Of a DNA stretch of 64,000 bases, positions 28,323 to 37,589 are shown one piece after another (within the stretch, counting starts at the first letter, position 1; the number at the start of each line of letters is the position of its first letter). The DNA is taken from the NCBI RefSeq assembly GCF_020524285.1, contig NZ_JAIVKX010000017.1, positions 62,001 to 126,000 on the forward strand. Reading direction: 5' to 3'. The translations under genes and the position numbers were made by a program. The notes beneath the pieces were generated by a model that saw only the letters and a program-made list of their open reading frames with translations, was not told the DNA's origin and did no database searches. The stretch comes from Alloyangia pacifica (lineage in GTDB: Bacteria > Pseudomonadota > Alphaproteobacteria > Rhodobacterales > Rhodobacteraceae).

Positions 28323-29600
28323 TCAGTTCATCAATGTTTCGGGGAGCCATGTGGACAGCGCCGGGACGGCGGAGACCACGAGCAGGGACAGGAGCAACGG
28401 GAGGAAGAAGGGCATCACCCCGGCGATCACCTGGGTGATCGGCATGCGCGAGATGATCGAGATCATGTAGAGGCTCATGCCCACCGGCGGGGTCAGCAGG
28501 CCGATCATCAGGTTCAGCACGAAGACGATGCCCAGTTGCAGCGGGTCGACCCCGGCGGCGGTGAGCGCGGGCGCCACGATCGGCGCGATGATCAGGATCG
28601 CCGCGATGCTCTCCAGCGCCATGCCGACGACCAGCAGCAGGATGTTCACCAGCAGCAGCAGTACCAGCGGGTTGTCGGACACGCCGAGCAGCAGCGCAGA
28701 GACCTTCATCGGCACCTGGTCGAGCGTCAGCACCCAGGCAAAGAGCGCGGCGGTGGCGACGACGAAGAGGATGTTGCCGCTGGCCTCGACGGTTTCGCGC
28801 AGGGCGCCCACCACGGCGCGGCCGGTGAGGCTGCGGTAGATGGCGAAGCCGATGAAGAGCGCGTAGGCGACGGTGACGCCGGCGACCTCGGTCGGGCCGA
28901 AGTAGCCACTCATCAGACCGCCGATCAGCAACACAGGGGCCATCAGCGCGGGGAAGGAGATCACCGCCTTGTTCATCACCTCGCGCGGCTTGGCGCTGAC
29001 CTCGTCGCGGGGCAATCCCTTGACCCGGGCGATAATCGCCACCTGCGCCATCAGCAGCGCGGTCAGCAGCAGCGCCGGGATGATCCCCGCCAGCAGCAGC
29101 TTCACCGCCGAGACGTTGGCGACCGAGGCGTAGATGATGATCGGGATCGAGGGCGGGAAGATCGGCCCGATGGTGGCGGCGGCGACGGTCAGGCCGGCGG
29201 CGAACTCCTTGCGGTAGCCCTGTGCGGTCATCTGGTTGATCTGGATGGCGCCGAGCGCGCCGATGTCCGCCAGCGCCGCGCCCGAGACGCCCGAGAAGAT
29301 CAGCGAGACGAAGACGCTCACCTGCGCCACGGCGCCGCGGATGCGGCCGAAGAGCATGCGCACGAGGTCGAAGAGATGGGTGGTCACGCCCGTGGCGTTG
29401 AGCAGCGCGGCGGCGAAGATGAAGAGCGGCACGGCGAGCAGCGGCGAGCTGTCGAGCGCGTTGAGGCTGCGCTGCGCCAGTACCGAGACCGGCAGGCCCT
29501 CCATCACGATGACCACGGCGGCGGACAGGCCCAGGCACACGGCGATAGGCGCGCCGAGTGCAAGCAGCACGGCGAAAAGGCTCAGGAGGATCAGGCTCAT
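28323..29600 (-). CDS. dctM: TRAP transporter large permease DctM
   Basis: The 425-residue membrane protein with about 12 hydrophobic segments is the ion-coupled translocation subunit of a TRAP importer. Family motifs are GAPIAVCLGLSA, SPLLAVPLFIFAAALLN, IFSGVSGAALADIGALGAIQI, ATIGPIFPPSIPIIIYA and IGLLTPPVGMSLYMI. The start at 29600 (MSLILL) overlaps the dctQ stop by ATGA. It works with the small permease and the binding protein upstream, probably to import a carboxylated sugar. No Shine-Dalgarno change or truncation is seen. Confidence 0.95.
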   Translation of the reverse strand: MSLILLSLFAVLLALGAPIAVCLGLSAAVVIVMEGLPVSVLAQRSLNALDSSPLLAVPLFIFAAALLNATGVTTHLFDLVRMLFGRIRGAVAQVSVFVSLIFSGVSGAALADIGALGAIQINQMTAQGYRKEFAAGLTVAAATIGPIFPPSIPIIIYASVANVSAVKLLLAGIIPALLLTALLMAQVAIIARVKGLPRDEVSAKPREVMNKAVISFPALMAPVLLIGGLMSGYFGPTEVAGVTVAYALFIGFAIYRSLTGRAVVGALRETVEASGNILFVVATAALFAWVLTLDQVPMKVSALLLGVSDNPLVLLLLVNILLLVVGMALESIAAILIIAPIVAPALTAAGVDPLQLGIVFVLNLMIGLLTPPVGMSLYMISIISRMPITQVIAGVMPFFLPLLLSLLVVSAVPALSTWLPETLMN

Positions 29601-30142
29601 GTGGGTTGTCCGGTCTCGTCGCGGTAGTCGTGGAAGGCGGCGCTGGGGTCGCGGCGGCGCAGGGCTGTCCAGACGCGGTGCAGCGCTACGGCGCAGAGGA
29701 ACAGGCTGCCGGTCAGCGCGAGGCTGTAATAGACCCAGTTCGGTACGCGCAGCGCGGGGGTCAGGAACTTGCCGGCGCGGGGCAGGAACTCGGCGAAGCT
29801 CCAGAGCATCAGCGCGGCGAAGGCGAGGGTCGCCAGGTCGGCGAGCAGGATCATGAATTGGCGCAGTTTCGGCGTGGCCATGTCGGGCAGCATGGTCACC
29901 GCGACCATCACCTGCCGTCCGGCCAGTGCCGGCACCGAGACGAAGACCAGCCCGATGCAGGAGAAGCGCGCCAGCTCGTCGGCCCAGGGCAGGCCGAGGT
30001 CGAGGAAATTGCGCGCCGCCACCTGCAGTACGACCAGCACCGCCATCAGCGCCAGCAGCGCCATGCCGAAGCCGGTGCCCCAATGGGTGAGCCGCGCGAG
30101 GATCGCGCGGCCCGGGGTCTCAATCGGGGACGTGCCCGGCAT
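29597..30142 (-). CDS. dctQ: TRAP transporter small permease DctQ
   Basis: The 181-residue, four-helix membrane subunit has GMALLALMAVLVVLQVAARNF, WADELARFSCIGLVFVSVPALAGRQ (the conserved xWxxExxR motif of DctQ) and two more helices. It couples binding protein to DctM. Its ATG overlaps the dctP stop by one base (TGATG) and its stop overlaps dctM by four, a tightly coupled P-Q-M order. Confidence 0.93.
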   Translation of the reverse strand: MPGTSPIETPGRAILARLTHWGTGFGMALLALMAVLVVLQVAARNFLDLGLPWADELARFSCIGLVFVSVPALAGRQVMVAVTMLPDMATPKLRQFMILLADLATLAFAALMLWSFAEFLPRAGKFLTPALRVPNWVYYSLALTGSLFLCAVALHRVWTALRRRDPSAAFHDYRDETGQPT

Positions 30143-31155
30143 CAGGCGACCGCCGCGATCTTGGAATAGAGATCGCCGTATTCGCCGCCGAAGCGCTCGT
30201 CGACCAGCTTGCTGACCGAGGCGCGGAAGGCGTCGAGGTCGAGCCCGTCCTCCTCGCCGATCACGGTCATGCCGAGGTCGCGCAGTTGCTGGGTCTCGGA
30301 CTCCTCGTTGTCGAGGATCGCCTTGGTGGCCTTCTCGCGGGTCTGCAGTGCGGCCTCGCGCACCGCGTCCTGCTCGGCGCCGGACATGCCCTGCCAGTTG
30401 TCCTCGTTCATCACGACGACCTCGGCGTTCGACATGTGGCCGGTCAGCATGAGGTGCGACTGCACCTCGTAGAGCTTGACGTTGAGCACCACGTTGACCG
30501 GGTTCTCCTGTCCCTGCACGACGCCGGTGGCCAGCGCGGTGGGCACCTCGGACCAGTCGACCGGCACGGCGACGGCGCCCATGCCCTCGACGGCGGTGGT
30601 GTAGATCGGGAAGGGCACGGCGCGGATCTTGGTGCCCGCGAGATCCTCCGGCGACAGCACCGGCTTGTTGCAGGTCAGGTTCCGGCGGCCGAAGTAATGC
30701 GCGTAGATGACGCGGACATTGGCGGCGGCGATGAGCCCCTCGTTCAGCTCCTGCATCACCGGGCTCTCCACGTCGGTCACCTTCATCAGGTGGTCCACGT
30801 CGCGGTAGAGATAGGGTGTGTCGAGCGCGGCGAAGGGCTGGTAGAGCGAGCCGAGCGCGCCGGCGGTGTTGTGCGAGAAGGCGATGGTGCCGAGCGAGAC
30901 CGCCTCGGCCAGCTCCTGCAGCTTGCCGAGCTGGCTGTTCGGGAAGACCTGCACCGAGATGTCCCCGCCCGAAGTCTGGCCGAGCGCCTCGGCGAACCAG
31001 TCAGCCTGCGCGCCGGCGACCGAGGCCACCTCGTTGTTGTGGCCGTAGCGCAGGTTGGCGGCGGCGAAGGCCGGGCGCGCGATGAAGGGCGCGGCCAGCG
31101 CGCCGGCGCCGGTCAGCAGCAGGGTGCGGCGAGAAAGTCCCTTGGGGGTGTGCAT
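30142..31155 (-). CDS. dctP: TRAP transporter substrate-binding protein DctP
   Basis: The 337-residue periplasmic binding protein has a Tat-like or Sec signal (LSRRTLLLTGAGALAAPFIARPAFAA). DctP motifs follow, including GGDISVQVFPNSQLGKLQELAEAVSLG, GRRNLTCNKPV, GTKIRAVPFPIYTTAVEGMGAVAVPVDWSEV and QGQENPVNVVLN. The KIRAVP Arg is the usual salt-bridge to the substrate carboxylate, which supports an organic-acid or sugar-acid ligand. It is the first gene of the six-gene operon, behind AGGGAGGAG, and divergent from the LacI regulator. Confidence 0.94.
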   Translation of the reverse strand: MHTPKGLSRRTLLLTGAGALAAPFIARPAFAAANLRYGHNNEVASVAGAQADWFAEALGQTSGGDISVQVFPNSQLGKLQELAEAVSLGTIAFSHNTAGALGSLYQPFAALDTPYLYRDVDHLMKVTDVESPVMQELNEGLIAAANVRVIYAHYFGRRNLTCNKPVLSPEDLAGTKIRAVPFPIYTTAVEGMGAVAVPVDWSEVPTALATGVVQGQENPVNVVLNVKLYEVQSHLMLTGHMSNAEVVVMNEDNWQGMSGAEQDAVREAALQTREKATKAILDNEESETQQLRDLGMTVIGEEDGLDLDAFRASVSKLVDERFGGEYGDLYSKIAAVA

Positions 31156-31238
31156 CTGATCTCCTCCCTAGAAATTTGATGCGTTCTGAGGTGCCTTGCG
31201 CGGGATGGTCCGCGTCATCTCCTCTAATCAGCGGGTCT

Positions 31239-31273
31239 TGACGGAAGCTACTGTTTCGAAGCAGCATTCGTCA
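31239..31273. promoter_or_regulatory. Imperfect 35-nt dyad between the LacI gene and the TRAP/RuBisCO-like operon
   Basis: The arms TGACGGAAGCTACT and its imperfect inverse (ending CATTCGTCA) match at about 11 of 14 positions. The dyad lies 34 nt before the regulator start and about 84 nt before dctP, as expected for the operator of a divergent LacI system. Confidence 0.45.
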
Positions 31274-31307
31274 AAGCAAATAAGATGATGGGTTTTGAGG
31301 TGTCTTG

Positions 31308-32351
31308 ATGGGTAAGGACGGGGAGCATCCGCTAATGCCGGCGACCGCAGACCGCCCGCAGCAGTCCGACGTGGCGGCGCGGGCGGGGGTGTCTCTGGCG
31401 ACGGTCGACCGGGTGCTGAACCGCCGCAAGGGGGTCAAGGAGCGCACCCGGCAGCGAGTGCTGGATGCGGCGCGCGAGATGGGCTTCCTGAGCGAGACCG
31501 AGGAGGCGCAGCTCGGCATGGCGCGGCCGCTGAACATCGTGGTGCTGCTGCCGGCGGGGTCGAACCCCTACCTGCGGCTGCTGGGGGACCGGCTGAGGGC
31601 CCGGCTCGACGGCGCGGGTCCGGCGGGGCCGGTGCTGCGCTGCTACTTCATCGAGAGCTTCAGCGCGCAGGCGCTGGCCGAGGCGCTGCGGCGCAACGCC
31701 GGCTGGGCCGACGGCATCGCGTTCTTCGCCATCGAGCACCCGGTGGTGCGCGAGGCGGCGGCGGAAGTGGCGGCCAGCGGCACCCGGCTGGTGTCTATCG
31801 TCTCGGACCTCGGCTCGGTGCCGGGCATCCCGCACGTCGGGCTCGACAACCGCGCCGTGGGGCGCACCGCCGGCCTGCTGATCGGGCGGCTCTCGGGCGG
31901 CCGCGAGGGGGCGGTGGCACTGGTCGCCGGCTCGCGCCATTACCGCGCCCATTCCGAGCGCGAGGCGGGCTTTCTCAGCATCCAGGAAGAGCTCTTCCCG
32001 CAGCTCCGCATCCACGGCATGCGCGAGGGCCACGACGATGCCGCCGAGAACTACCGCCACACGCTGGCGCTGCTCGAGCAGGTGCCGGACCTCGTGGGCA
32101 TCTACAACGTCGGCGGTTCCTCGGGCGGCATCACCCGGGCGCTGCGCGAGCAGGGTCGGCAGGAGGTGATCTTCATCGGCCACGGGCTGACGCCCGACAC
32201 GCGGCGGGCGGTGCTCGAGGGGACGATGGATGCGATCTTCGACCAGGATCCCGACATGCTGATCGATCGGGCGATTGCCTGCCTGACGGAGCCGGGCGTG
32301 CAGCCCAGGCCCCTGAAACTGGACATCTATTTCAGCGAGAACCTGCCCTGA
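31308..32351 (+). CDS. LacI-family regulator of the adjacent TRAP/RuBisCO-like operon
   Basis: The 347-residue transcription factor has an N-terminal LacI helix-turn-helix (QQSDVAARAGVSLATVDRVLN, hinge RTRQRVLDAAREMGF, residues about 18-65) and a periplasmic-binding-type effector domain similar to RbsR/sugar regulators (VALVAGSRHYRAHSEREAGFL, GIYNVGGSSGGITRAL, VIFIGHGL). The ATG at 31308 follows GAGGTG; a TTG at 31305 is possible. Divergence from dctP suggests it represses the operon and is released by the imported sugar acid or an early intermediate, an inference. Confidence 0.9.
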   Translation: MGKDGEHPLMPATADRPQQSDVAARAGVSLATVDRVLNRRKGVKERTRQRVLDAAREMGFLSETEEAQLGMARPLNIVVLLPAGSNPYLRLLGDRLRARLDGAGPAGPVLRCYFIESFSAQALAEALRRNAGWADGIAFFAIEHPVVREAAAEVAASGTRLVSIVSDLGSVPGIPHVGLDNRAVGRTAGLLIGRLSGGREGAVALVAGSRHYRAHSEREAGFLSIQEELFPQLRIHGMREGHDDAAENYRHTLALLEQVPDLVGIYNVGGSSGGITRALREQGRQEVIFIGHGLTPDTRRAVLEGTMDAIFDQDPDMLIDRAIACLTEPGVQPRPLKLDIYFSENLP

Positions 32352-32474
32352 GAGGGCGGGCGAACCAAGGTCGTCACGAGCGAGAATCCATCGCGAACCT
32401 TCAGCTCAGGAACTTCGAGGCTCAGCACCGTGCCGGGGCGCGGGAGTGCGAAACAGAGGTCAGGCGCAAAAGCA

Positions 32475-32503
32475 AACCGGCCGCCAGATGAGGGCGGCCG
32501 GTT
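32475..32503 (-). terminator. Intrinsic terminator of ilvD (convergent gap)
   Basis: A perfect 11-bp stem (32475-32485 with 32493-32503, 7-nt loop) is followed on the minus strand by TTTGCTTTTG. It lies 24 nt after the ilvD stop and may also stop the LacI-gene transcript. Confidence 0.75.
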
Positions 32504-32527
32504 GTAATCAGCTCCGGTTCTGCCGGA

Positions 32528-34357
32528 TCAGATCTGCCGCACGGCGCCTTTCGCGGCCGAGGTGGTCAGCGCGGCATAGGCCTTGAGCGCCTTGGAGATC
32601 TTGCGCTTGCGCTTCTCCTCGGGCTGCCAGCCCTTCTCTTCACGCGCGGCGCGGCGTTCGGCGATCACCGTGTCATCGACGGCGAGGTTGATCTTGCGGT
32701 TCGGGATGTCGATCTCGATGAGATCGCCCTCTTCCACGAGGCCGATGGTGCCGCCCTCCGCCGCTTCCGGCGAGACGTGGCCGATCGACAGGCCCGAGGA
32801 GCCGCCCGAGAAACGCCCGTCGGTGACCAGCGCGCAGTCCTTCCCGAGGCCCTTCGATTTCAGGTAGGACGTCGGGTAGAGCATTTCCTGCATGCCCGGA
32901 CCACCGCGCGGACCCTCGTAGCGGATCAGCACCACGTCGCCCTTGTGCACCTTGCCGGTGAGGATCGCGCTCACCGCGGTGTCCTGCGATTCAAAGATGC
33001 GCGCCGGGCCGTGGAACGTCAGGATCGACTCGTCGACGCCCGCGGTCTTCACGATGCAGCCGTCCTCGGCGAGGTTGCCGTAAAGCACCGCAAGGCCGCC
33101 GTCCTTCGAGAAGGCATGCTCGGCGTCGCGGATCACGCCCGCCTGGCGGTCGAGATCGAGCGTGTCGTAGCGCATGGACTGGGAGAAGGCGGTGGTCGAG
33201 CGCACCCCGCCCGGCGCGGCGCGGAAGAAGTCGTGCACCGATTCCGAGTTGGTGCGCGTCACGTCCCAGCGGTCGAGCGCATGCGCCATGGTCTCGGCGT
33301 GCACCGTGTGCACCGAAGTGTCGAGCAGGCCGGCACGGTCGAGCTGGCCGAGGATCGACATGATGCCCCCCGCACGGTGCACATCTTCCATGTGCACGTC
33401 GTCCTTGGCGGGTGCGACCTTGCACAGCACCGGAACATGGCGCGACAGCCGGTCGATGTCGGCCATCTCGAAGGGCACCTCGCCCTCGTTCGCGGCGGCC
33501 AGCAGGTGCAGCACGGTGTTGGTCGAGCCGCCCATGGCAATGTCGAGCGTCATGGCGTTTTCGAAGGCCTTCACCGTGGCGATCGAGCGCGGCAGCACGG
33601 TGGCGTCGTCCTGCTCGTAGTAGCGCTTGGCCAGATCGACGATCAGGTGGCCGGCCTCGACGAACAGGCGCTGGCGGTCCGAGTGGGTGGCCAGGGTCGA
33701 GCCGTTGCCGGGCAGCGACAGGCCAAGCGCCTCGGTCAGGCAGTTCATCGAGTTGGCGGTGAACATGCCCGAGCACGACCCGCAGGTCGGGCAGGCGGCT
33801 TCCTCGATCGCCTGAACCTGGGCGTCGGTGTACTTGTCGTCGGCGGCGGCAACCATGGCGTCGACCAAGTCGAGCGCCTTCTCGGTGCCTTCCCAGTTCA
33901 CCTTGCCCGCTTCCATCGGGCCGCCCGAGACGAAGACCACGGGGATGTTGAGGCGCATGGCGGCCATCAGCATGCCGGGGGTGATCTTGTCGCAGTTGGA
34001 GATGCAGACCATCGCGTCGGCGCAGTGCGCGTTGACCATGTACTCGACCGAGTCGGCGATGATCTCGCGCGAGGGCAGCGAGTAGAGCATGCCGTCGTGG
34101 CCCATGGCGATGCCGTCATCGACCGCGATGGTGTTGAACTCCTTGGCGACGCCGCCGGCCTTCTCGACCTCGCGTGCGACCATCTGGCCCAGGTCCTTCA
34201 GGTGCACGTGGCCGGGCACGAACTGGGTGAAGGAGTTCACGATGGCGATAATGGGCTTGTTCCAGTCGCCGTCCGTCATGCCTGTGGCGCGCCACAGGCC
34301 GCGGGCGCCGGCCATGTTGCGGCCGTGGGTGGTGGTGCGGGAGCGATAGGCAGGCAT
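32528..34357 (-). CDS. ilvD: Dihydroxy-acid dehydratase
   Basis: This 609-residue Fe-S dehydratase makes 2-oxoisovalerate and 2-oxo-3-methylvalerate in valine/isoleucine synthesis. The order is ARGLWRATG and [17 protein letters not shown] at the N-terminus, the cluster Cys in [13 protein letters not shown] and [29 protein letters not shown], and the C-terminal [23 protein letters not shown]. Full length for the family. It stands alone with a terminator downstream. The sugar-acid dehydratases (EDD/IlvD group) are similar, but the strong [12 protein letters not shown] and length fit IlvD proper. The nearby sugar-acid operon is not continuous with it. Confidence 0.95.
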   Translation of the reverse strand: MPAYRSRTTTHGRNMAGARGLWRATGMTDGDWNKPIIAIVNSFTQFVPGHVHLKDLGQMVAREVEKAGGVAKEFNTIAVDDGIAMGHDGMLYSLPSREIIADSVEYMVNAHCADAMVCISNCDKITPGMLMAAMRLNIPVVFVSGGPMEAGKVNWEGTEKALDLVDAMVAAADDKYTDAQVQAIEEAACPTCGSCSGMFTANSMNCLTEALGLSLPGNGSTLATHSDRQRLFVEAGHLIVDLAKRYYEQDDATVLPRSIATVKAFENAMTLDIAMGGSTNTVLHLLAAANEGEVPFEMADIDRLSRHVPVLCKVAPAKDDVHMEDVHRAGGIMSILGQLDRAGLLDTSVHTVHAETMAHALDRWDVTRTNSESVHDFFRAAPGGVRSTTAFSQSMRYDTLDLDRQAGVIRDAEHAFSKDGGLAVLYGNLAEDGCIVKTAGVDESILTFHGPARIFESQDTAVSAILTGKVHKGDVVLIRYEGPRGGPGMQEMLYPTSYLKSKGLGKDCALVTDGRFSGGSSGLSIGHVSPEAAEGGTIGLVEEGDLIEIDIPNRKINLAVDDTVIAERRAAREEKGWQPEEKRKRKISKALKAYAALTTSAAKGAVRQI

Positions 34358-34778
34358 GGGGCATCCCCTCGGAGTTTGGATTACCGGGGGTGTTTAACGC
34401 CCATGCGGGGCAGCGGCAAGGGTCAGGGGATGCCGCGGCGCGGCGTCACGCAAGAAGGTTGCGTTGGGCGGGTGTATTTGGGTTCTTAAGTTCCTGCGTG
34501 GCTTGGTTTTGGCGTAATTTTTCGTGTGATGCGAAGGTGCTCACGCCGACACGCCCGGAATCAAGTCAAAGGCCGCCGGGCAACCGGTCGTTCCTCCTGC
34601 GCCATCGGTGCGAGCCCTATGCACGACCCCGTCCGGTCTCACTGTAGGTGCGCCGCTTATGAACGGCACACCTTCTAAGTGAGCGACTGGCGCATTTTGC
34701 ATGGAGTCCGGCCTTCCAGACCAGTGCGGGCTAAGTTTGCAAAAAAGCGCGGCCCTCAGTCCTCTCAGCGTTACGCCA
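34358..34778. other. Intergenic region with an imperfect 44-nt hairpin
   Basis: No gene is recognised in these 421 bases. At 34639-34682 the sequence folds as ACT, AGGTG and GCCG pairing with CGGC, CACCT and AGT around an 8-nt loop. A T-rich stretch (34490-34530) may hold the upstream ilvD promoter region. A small RNA is conceivable but unsupported. Confidence 0.35.
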
Positions 34779-34801
34779 CAAGCAGGCGCTTGCCCTGCTT
34801 G
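34779..34801 (-). terminator. Hairpin after the RimB-RimK fusion gene
   Basis: A perfect 8-bp stem CAAGCAGG/CCTGCTTG with a 7-nt loop lies 13 nt after the stop. No T-tract follows on the minus strand, so it is a weak terminator or 3'-end hairpin. Confidence 0.4.
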
Positions 34802-34814
34802 CGATAGGGCGCAC

Positions 34815-36212
34815 TCACACTGCGCTGCGCCTGCTCCGGCCCTTCGGGCGCGGCGGCTTCGGCGCCACCTTGGTCTCGATGTGCTCGATGATCAGCCCCG
34901 AGATGTCCTTGCCCGAGACATTCTCGATGCCCTCGAGGCCGGGCGAGCTGTTCACCTCCAGCACCTTCGGCCCGTCCGAGCCGCGCAGCAGATCGACCCC
35001 CGCCACGTCGAGCTTCATCGCCCGCGCCGCCTTGATCGCCACCTCGCGCTCGGTCTTGGTGATCCGCACCGGCTCGGCGGTGCCGCCCTGATGCAGGTTC
35101 GAGCGGAAATCGTCGGGCTTGCCGCGGCGGCGCATGGTGGCCACCACCTTGCCGCCCACGACGAGGCAGCGGATGTCCTCGCCCGCGGCCTCCTTGACGA
35201 AGCTCTGCACGAGGAAGTCGGCCTTGAGGCCCTGGAAGGCCGAGATCACGCTCTCGGCCGCCTTGGGGGTTTCGGCCAGCACCACGCCCTTGCCCTGGCT
35301 GCTCTCCAGCAGCTTCAGCACCAGCGGCGCGCCGCCCACGAGATCCACGAGGTTGCCCGAATCCTTGGGGCTGCGGGCAAAGGCGGTGGTCGGCATGCCG
35401 ATGCGGTGTCGTGCCAGCACCTGGTGCGCGTGCAGCTTGTCGCGTGAGACGGTGATGCCCTCGGAGCCTGCAAGGCAATAGGTGCCCATGCTCTCGAACT
35501 GCCGCACCACGGCGGTGCCGTAGCTGGTGATCGAGGCACCGATGCGCGGGATCACCGCGTCATAGTGGGGCAGACGGCGGCCGTCGTAATGCACCTCGCC
35601 GCCGACCGCGCGGATGTTCATGTAGCAGCGCGAGGTGTCGATCACCTCCATCGTGTGGCCGCGGTGCTCGGCTGCCTCGATCAGCTTGCGGGTCGAGTAG
35701 TTGTGGGGCTCGCGGGTCAGCACCGCAAGCCGCAGCGCCCGGCGATGCTGCTTGTGGCGGGGCAGGGCGCGGTAGGCGTCATAGTCGAGCTCGGGTTGCT
35801 GCAGGCGCTGGCTGGGCGAGACGACCATGTCATCGAGCAGCGCACTGCGCCCGAGCAGCATGCGGTAGGCCATGCTGCCGCGGTCGGTGAGGGTGATCTC
35901 GATCGGCCAGCTGCGCTCGCCCATCTGCACCTCTGTCTCGATGACGAACCGCAGCTCGGTCTCGCCGTTCGAGGAGGTCACCTCGCGGCGGTCCTTGAGC
36001 TGCGCCGAGCAAATGATCTCGAGCCCCGGATCCTGCGGATCGGGGTGGATGGCAAAGCGCACCATCGGCTTGTCGGAGGGGCCGAAGGGTTCGATGGCAA
36101 AGGCATGCAGCGCCGAGGTCCGCGCGCCGGTGTCCACCTTGGCGCGGATTGCGGGCAGGCCGAGGCCGGGCAGGGCGAGCCATTCTTCCCATCCAAGCGT
36201 GAACTGCGTCAT
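34815..36212 (-). CDS. RimB-like retropepsin domain fused to RimK-type ATP-grasp ligase
   Basis: The 465-residue protein starts behind GAAGGAGG. Residues about 1-140 form a RimB/ATP-dependent zinc-protease-like (retropepsin fold) domain with the DTGA signature in [14 protein letters not shown]. Residues about 160-450 are a RimK ATP-grasp enzyme: [74 protein letters not shown] and [22 protein letters not shown] (Mg ligands). RimK adds glutamates to ribosomal protein S6; RimB is reported to process RimK products in pseudomonads. The fusion would put glutamate ligation and removal in one chain. Actual substrate unverified. Confidence 0.88.
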   Translation of the reverse strand: MTQFTLGWEEWLALPGLGLPAIRAKVDTGARTSALHAFAIEPFGPSDKPMVRFAIHPDPQDPGLEIICSAQLKDRREVTSSNGETELRFVIETEVQMGERSWPIEITLTDRGSMAYRMLLGRSALLDDMVVSPSQRLQQPELDYDAYRALPRHKQHRRALRLAVLTREPHNYSTRKLIEAAEHRGHTMEVIDTSRCYMNIRAVGGEVHYDGRRLPHYDAVIPRIGASITSYGTAVVRQFESMGTYCLAGSEGITVSRDKLHAHQVLARHRIGMPTTAFARSPKDSGNLVDLVGGAPLVLKLLESSQGKGVVLAETPKAAESVISAFQGLKADFLVQSFVKEAAGEDIRCLVVGGKVVATMRRRGKPDDFRSNLHQGGTAEPVRITKTEREVAIKAARAMKLDVAGVDLLRGSDGPKVLEVNSSPGLEGIENVSGKDISGLIIEHIETKVAPKPPRPKGRSRRSAV

Positions 36213-36629
36213 GTCTACCTCCTTCGCGGGCCGGGGTCGGATTGACGGCCTCTATCCGCGCAATGTGACAGGCGCAATACGGCATGCTGCGCTCCCGGAC
36301 GGGAAGGCTCATCACGATCTGTCATGACCTAGTGGAGAATTGGGAAAGAGCAACGCCAGCCGGGCGGGTGCCGGCCCGTGAGATGGCGCTGCACCGGTCG
36401 GAGGACGCACTTCGTGTCGGCCACGTCCGGACGAATTCCGATCCTTGCGCGGGATGCCAAAACGCCAGCGCTCCGGGACGGCGTCGTCCATCGGGCTTGA
36501 ACCGATGGCGCCAAGATGAACGACCACTCGCCCGGCGGTTTCGCCGTGCTTCCGGGCGAGTCGTCGCGATGTGTCCCCGCGGGGACAGGGCAGGACTCAC
36601 AGGTGGCGTAGTCAGTCAGGGTTGGCGCC
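36213..36629. other. Gap between the RimB-RimK gene and mcl1 holding three hairpins
   Basis: No gene is seen. Inverted repeats are CCATCGG/CCGATGG (36488-36508), a 14-bp stem with one mismatch (36521-36566), and a perfect 16-nt palindrome TGTCCCCGCGGGGACA (36572-36587). The middle one probably terminates mcl1 on the minus strand. Confidence 0.5.
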
Positions 36630-37589
36630 TCAGGCGCTGGCGATCATCTCGGACTGGCGCACGATCACCTCGGCTTGCTTGATCGAGGCGATGTCCACCA
36701 GCCGGCCCTTGTAGACCGTGGCGCCTTCGCCCTTGGCCTTGGCCTCTTCCATGGCGGCGAGGATCTCGCGGGCCTCGGTCACCGCGCCCTCGGAGGGGGT
36801 GAAGACCTCGTTGGCCAGTGCCACCTGCTTGGGGTGGATCGCCCATTTTCCGACCATGCCCAGCGTCGCAGAGCGCAGCGCCTGCGCGCGGTAGCCCTCG
36901 TCATCCGAGAAGTCGCCGAAGGGCCCGTCCACCGGCAGCACGCCATGGGTGCGGCAGGCGGCGACAATGGCGGCCTGGGCCCAGTGCCAGGGGTCGGACC
37001 AGTGCTTCGCGCCCCCGTGTAGCATGTAGTAGTTCTCCTGCGTGCCACCGATGCCGGTGGTCGCCATGCCCATGGAGGCGGCAAAATCCGCCGCGCCGAG
37101 GCTCATCGCCTCGAGCCGGGGCGAGGCGGCGGCGATCTCTTCCACATGGGCGATGCCGGCGGCGCTCTCGATGATCACCTCGAACTTGATCGGCTTGGCG
37201 CGACCCTTGGCGCGCTCGACCGCGGTGACCAGCGCATCGACGGCATAGAGATCCCCGGCGCAGCCGACCTTCGGAATCATGATCTGGTCGAGCCGGTCGC
37301 CGGCCTGCTCCAGCAGATCGACCACGTCGCGGTACCAATAGGGCGTGTCGAGCCCGTTGATGCGCACCGAAAGGGTCTTCTTGCCCCAGTCGATATCGCC
37401 GATGGCCTCGATGATATTGGCGCGCGCACTATCCTTGTCGTCCGGGGCCACCGAGTCCTCGAGATCGAGGTTGATCACATCCGCGGCGCTGCCGGCCATC
37501 TTCTCGAAGATCGCCGGGCGCGAGCCGGGGCCGAAGAGCTGGCAGCGGTTCGGACGGGCAGGCGCGGCGGGCTGGATGCGAAAGCTCAT
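36630..37589 (-). CDS. mcl1: L-malyl-CoA/beta-methylmalyl-CoA lyase
   Basis: This 319-residue HpcH/HpaI-CitE family lyase cleaves beta-methylmalyl-CoA to glyoxylate and propionyl-CoA and condenses acetyl-CoA with glyoxylate. It serves the ethylmalonyl-CoA pathway that replaces the glyoxylate shunt in Rhodobacter relatives. The sequence nearly follows Rhodobacter Mcl1 as I remember it: ARPNRCQLFGPGSRPAIFEK, VINLDLEDSVAPDDK, MIPKVGCAGDLYAVDA, FEVIIESAAGIAHVEEIAA, GIGGTQENYYMLH and MVGKWAIHPKQVALANEVF. The start at 37589 follows GAGGTG; the longer frame to 37895 is spurious. Confidence is high; single isolated gene. Confidence 0.95.
   Translation of the reverse strand: MSFRIQPAAPARPNRCQLFGPGSRPAIFEKMAGSAADVINLDLEDSVAPDDKDSARANIIEAIGDIDWGKKTLSVRINGLDTPYWYRDVVDLLEQAGDRLDQIMIPKVGCAGDLYAVDALVTAVERAKGRAKPIKFEVIIESAAGIAHVEEIAAASPRLEAMSLGAADFAASMGMATTGIGGTQENYYMLHGGAKHWSDPWHWAQAAIVAACRTHGVLPVDGPFGDFSDDEGYRAQALRSATLGMVGKWAIHPKQVALANEVFTPSEGAVTEAREILAAMEEAKAKGEGATVYKGRLVDIASIKQAEVIVRQSEMIASA

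Noticed and set aside
32528-34357. IlvD as a sugar-acid dehydratase of the RuBisCO-like pathway
   Set aside because: Its sequence features fit branched-chain biosynthesis, and it is separated by a terminator from the LacI-regulated operon.
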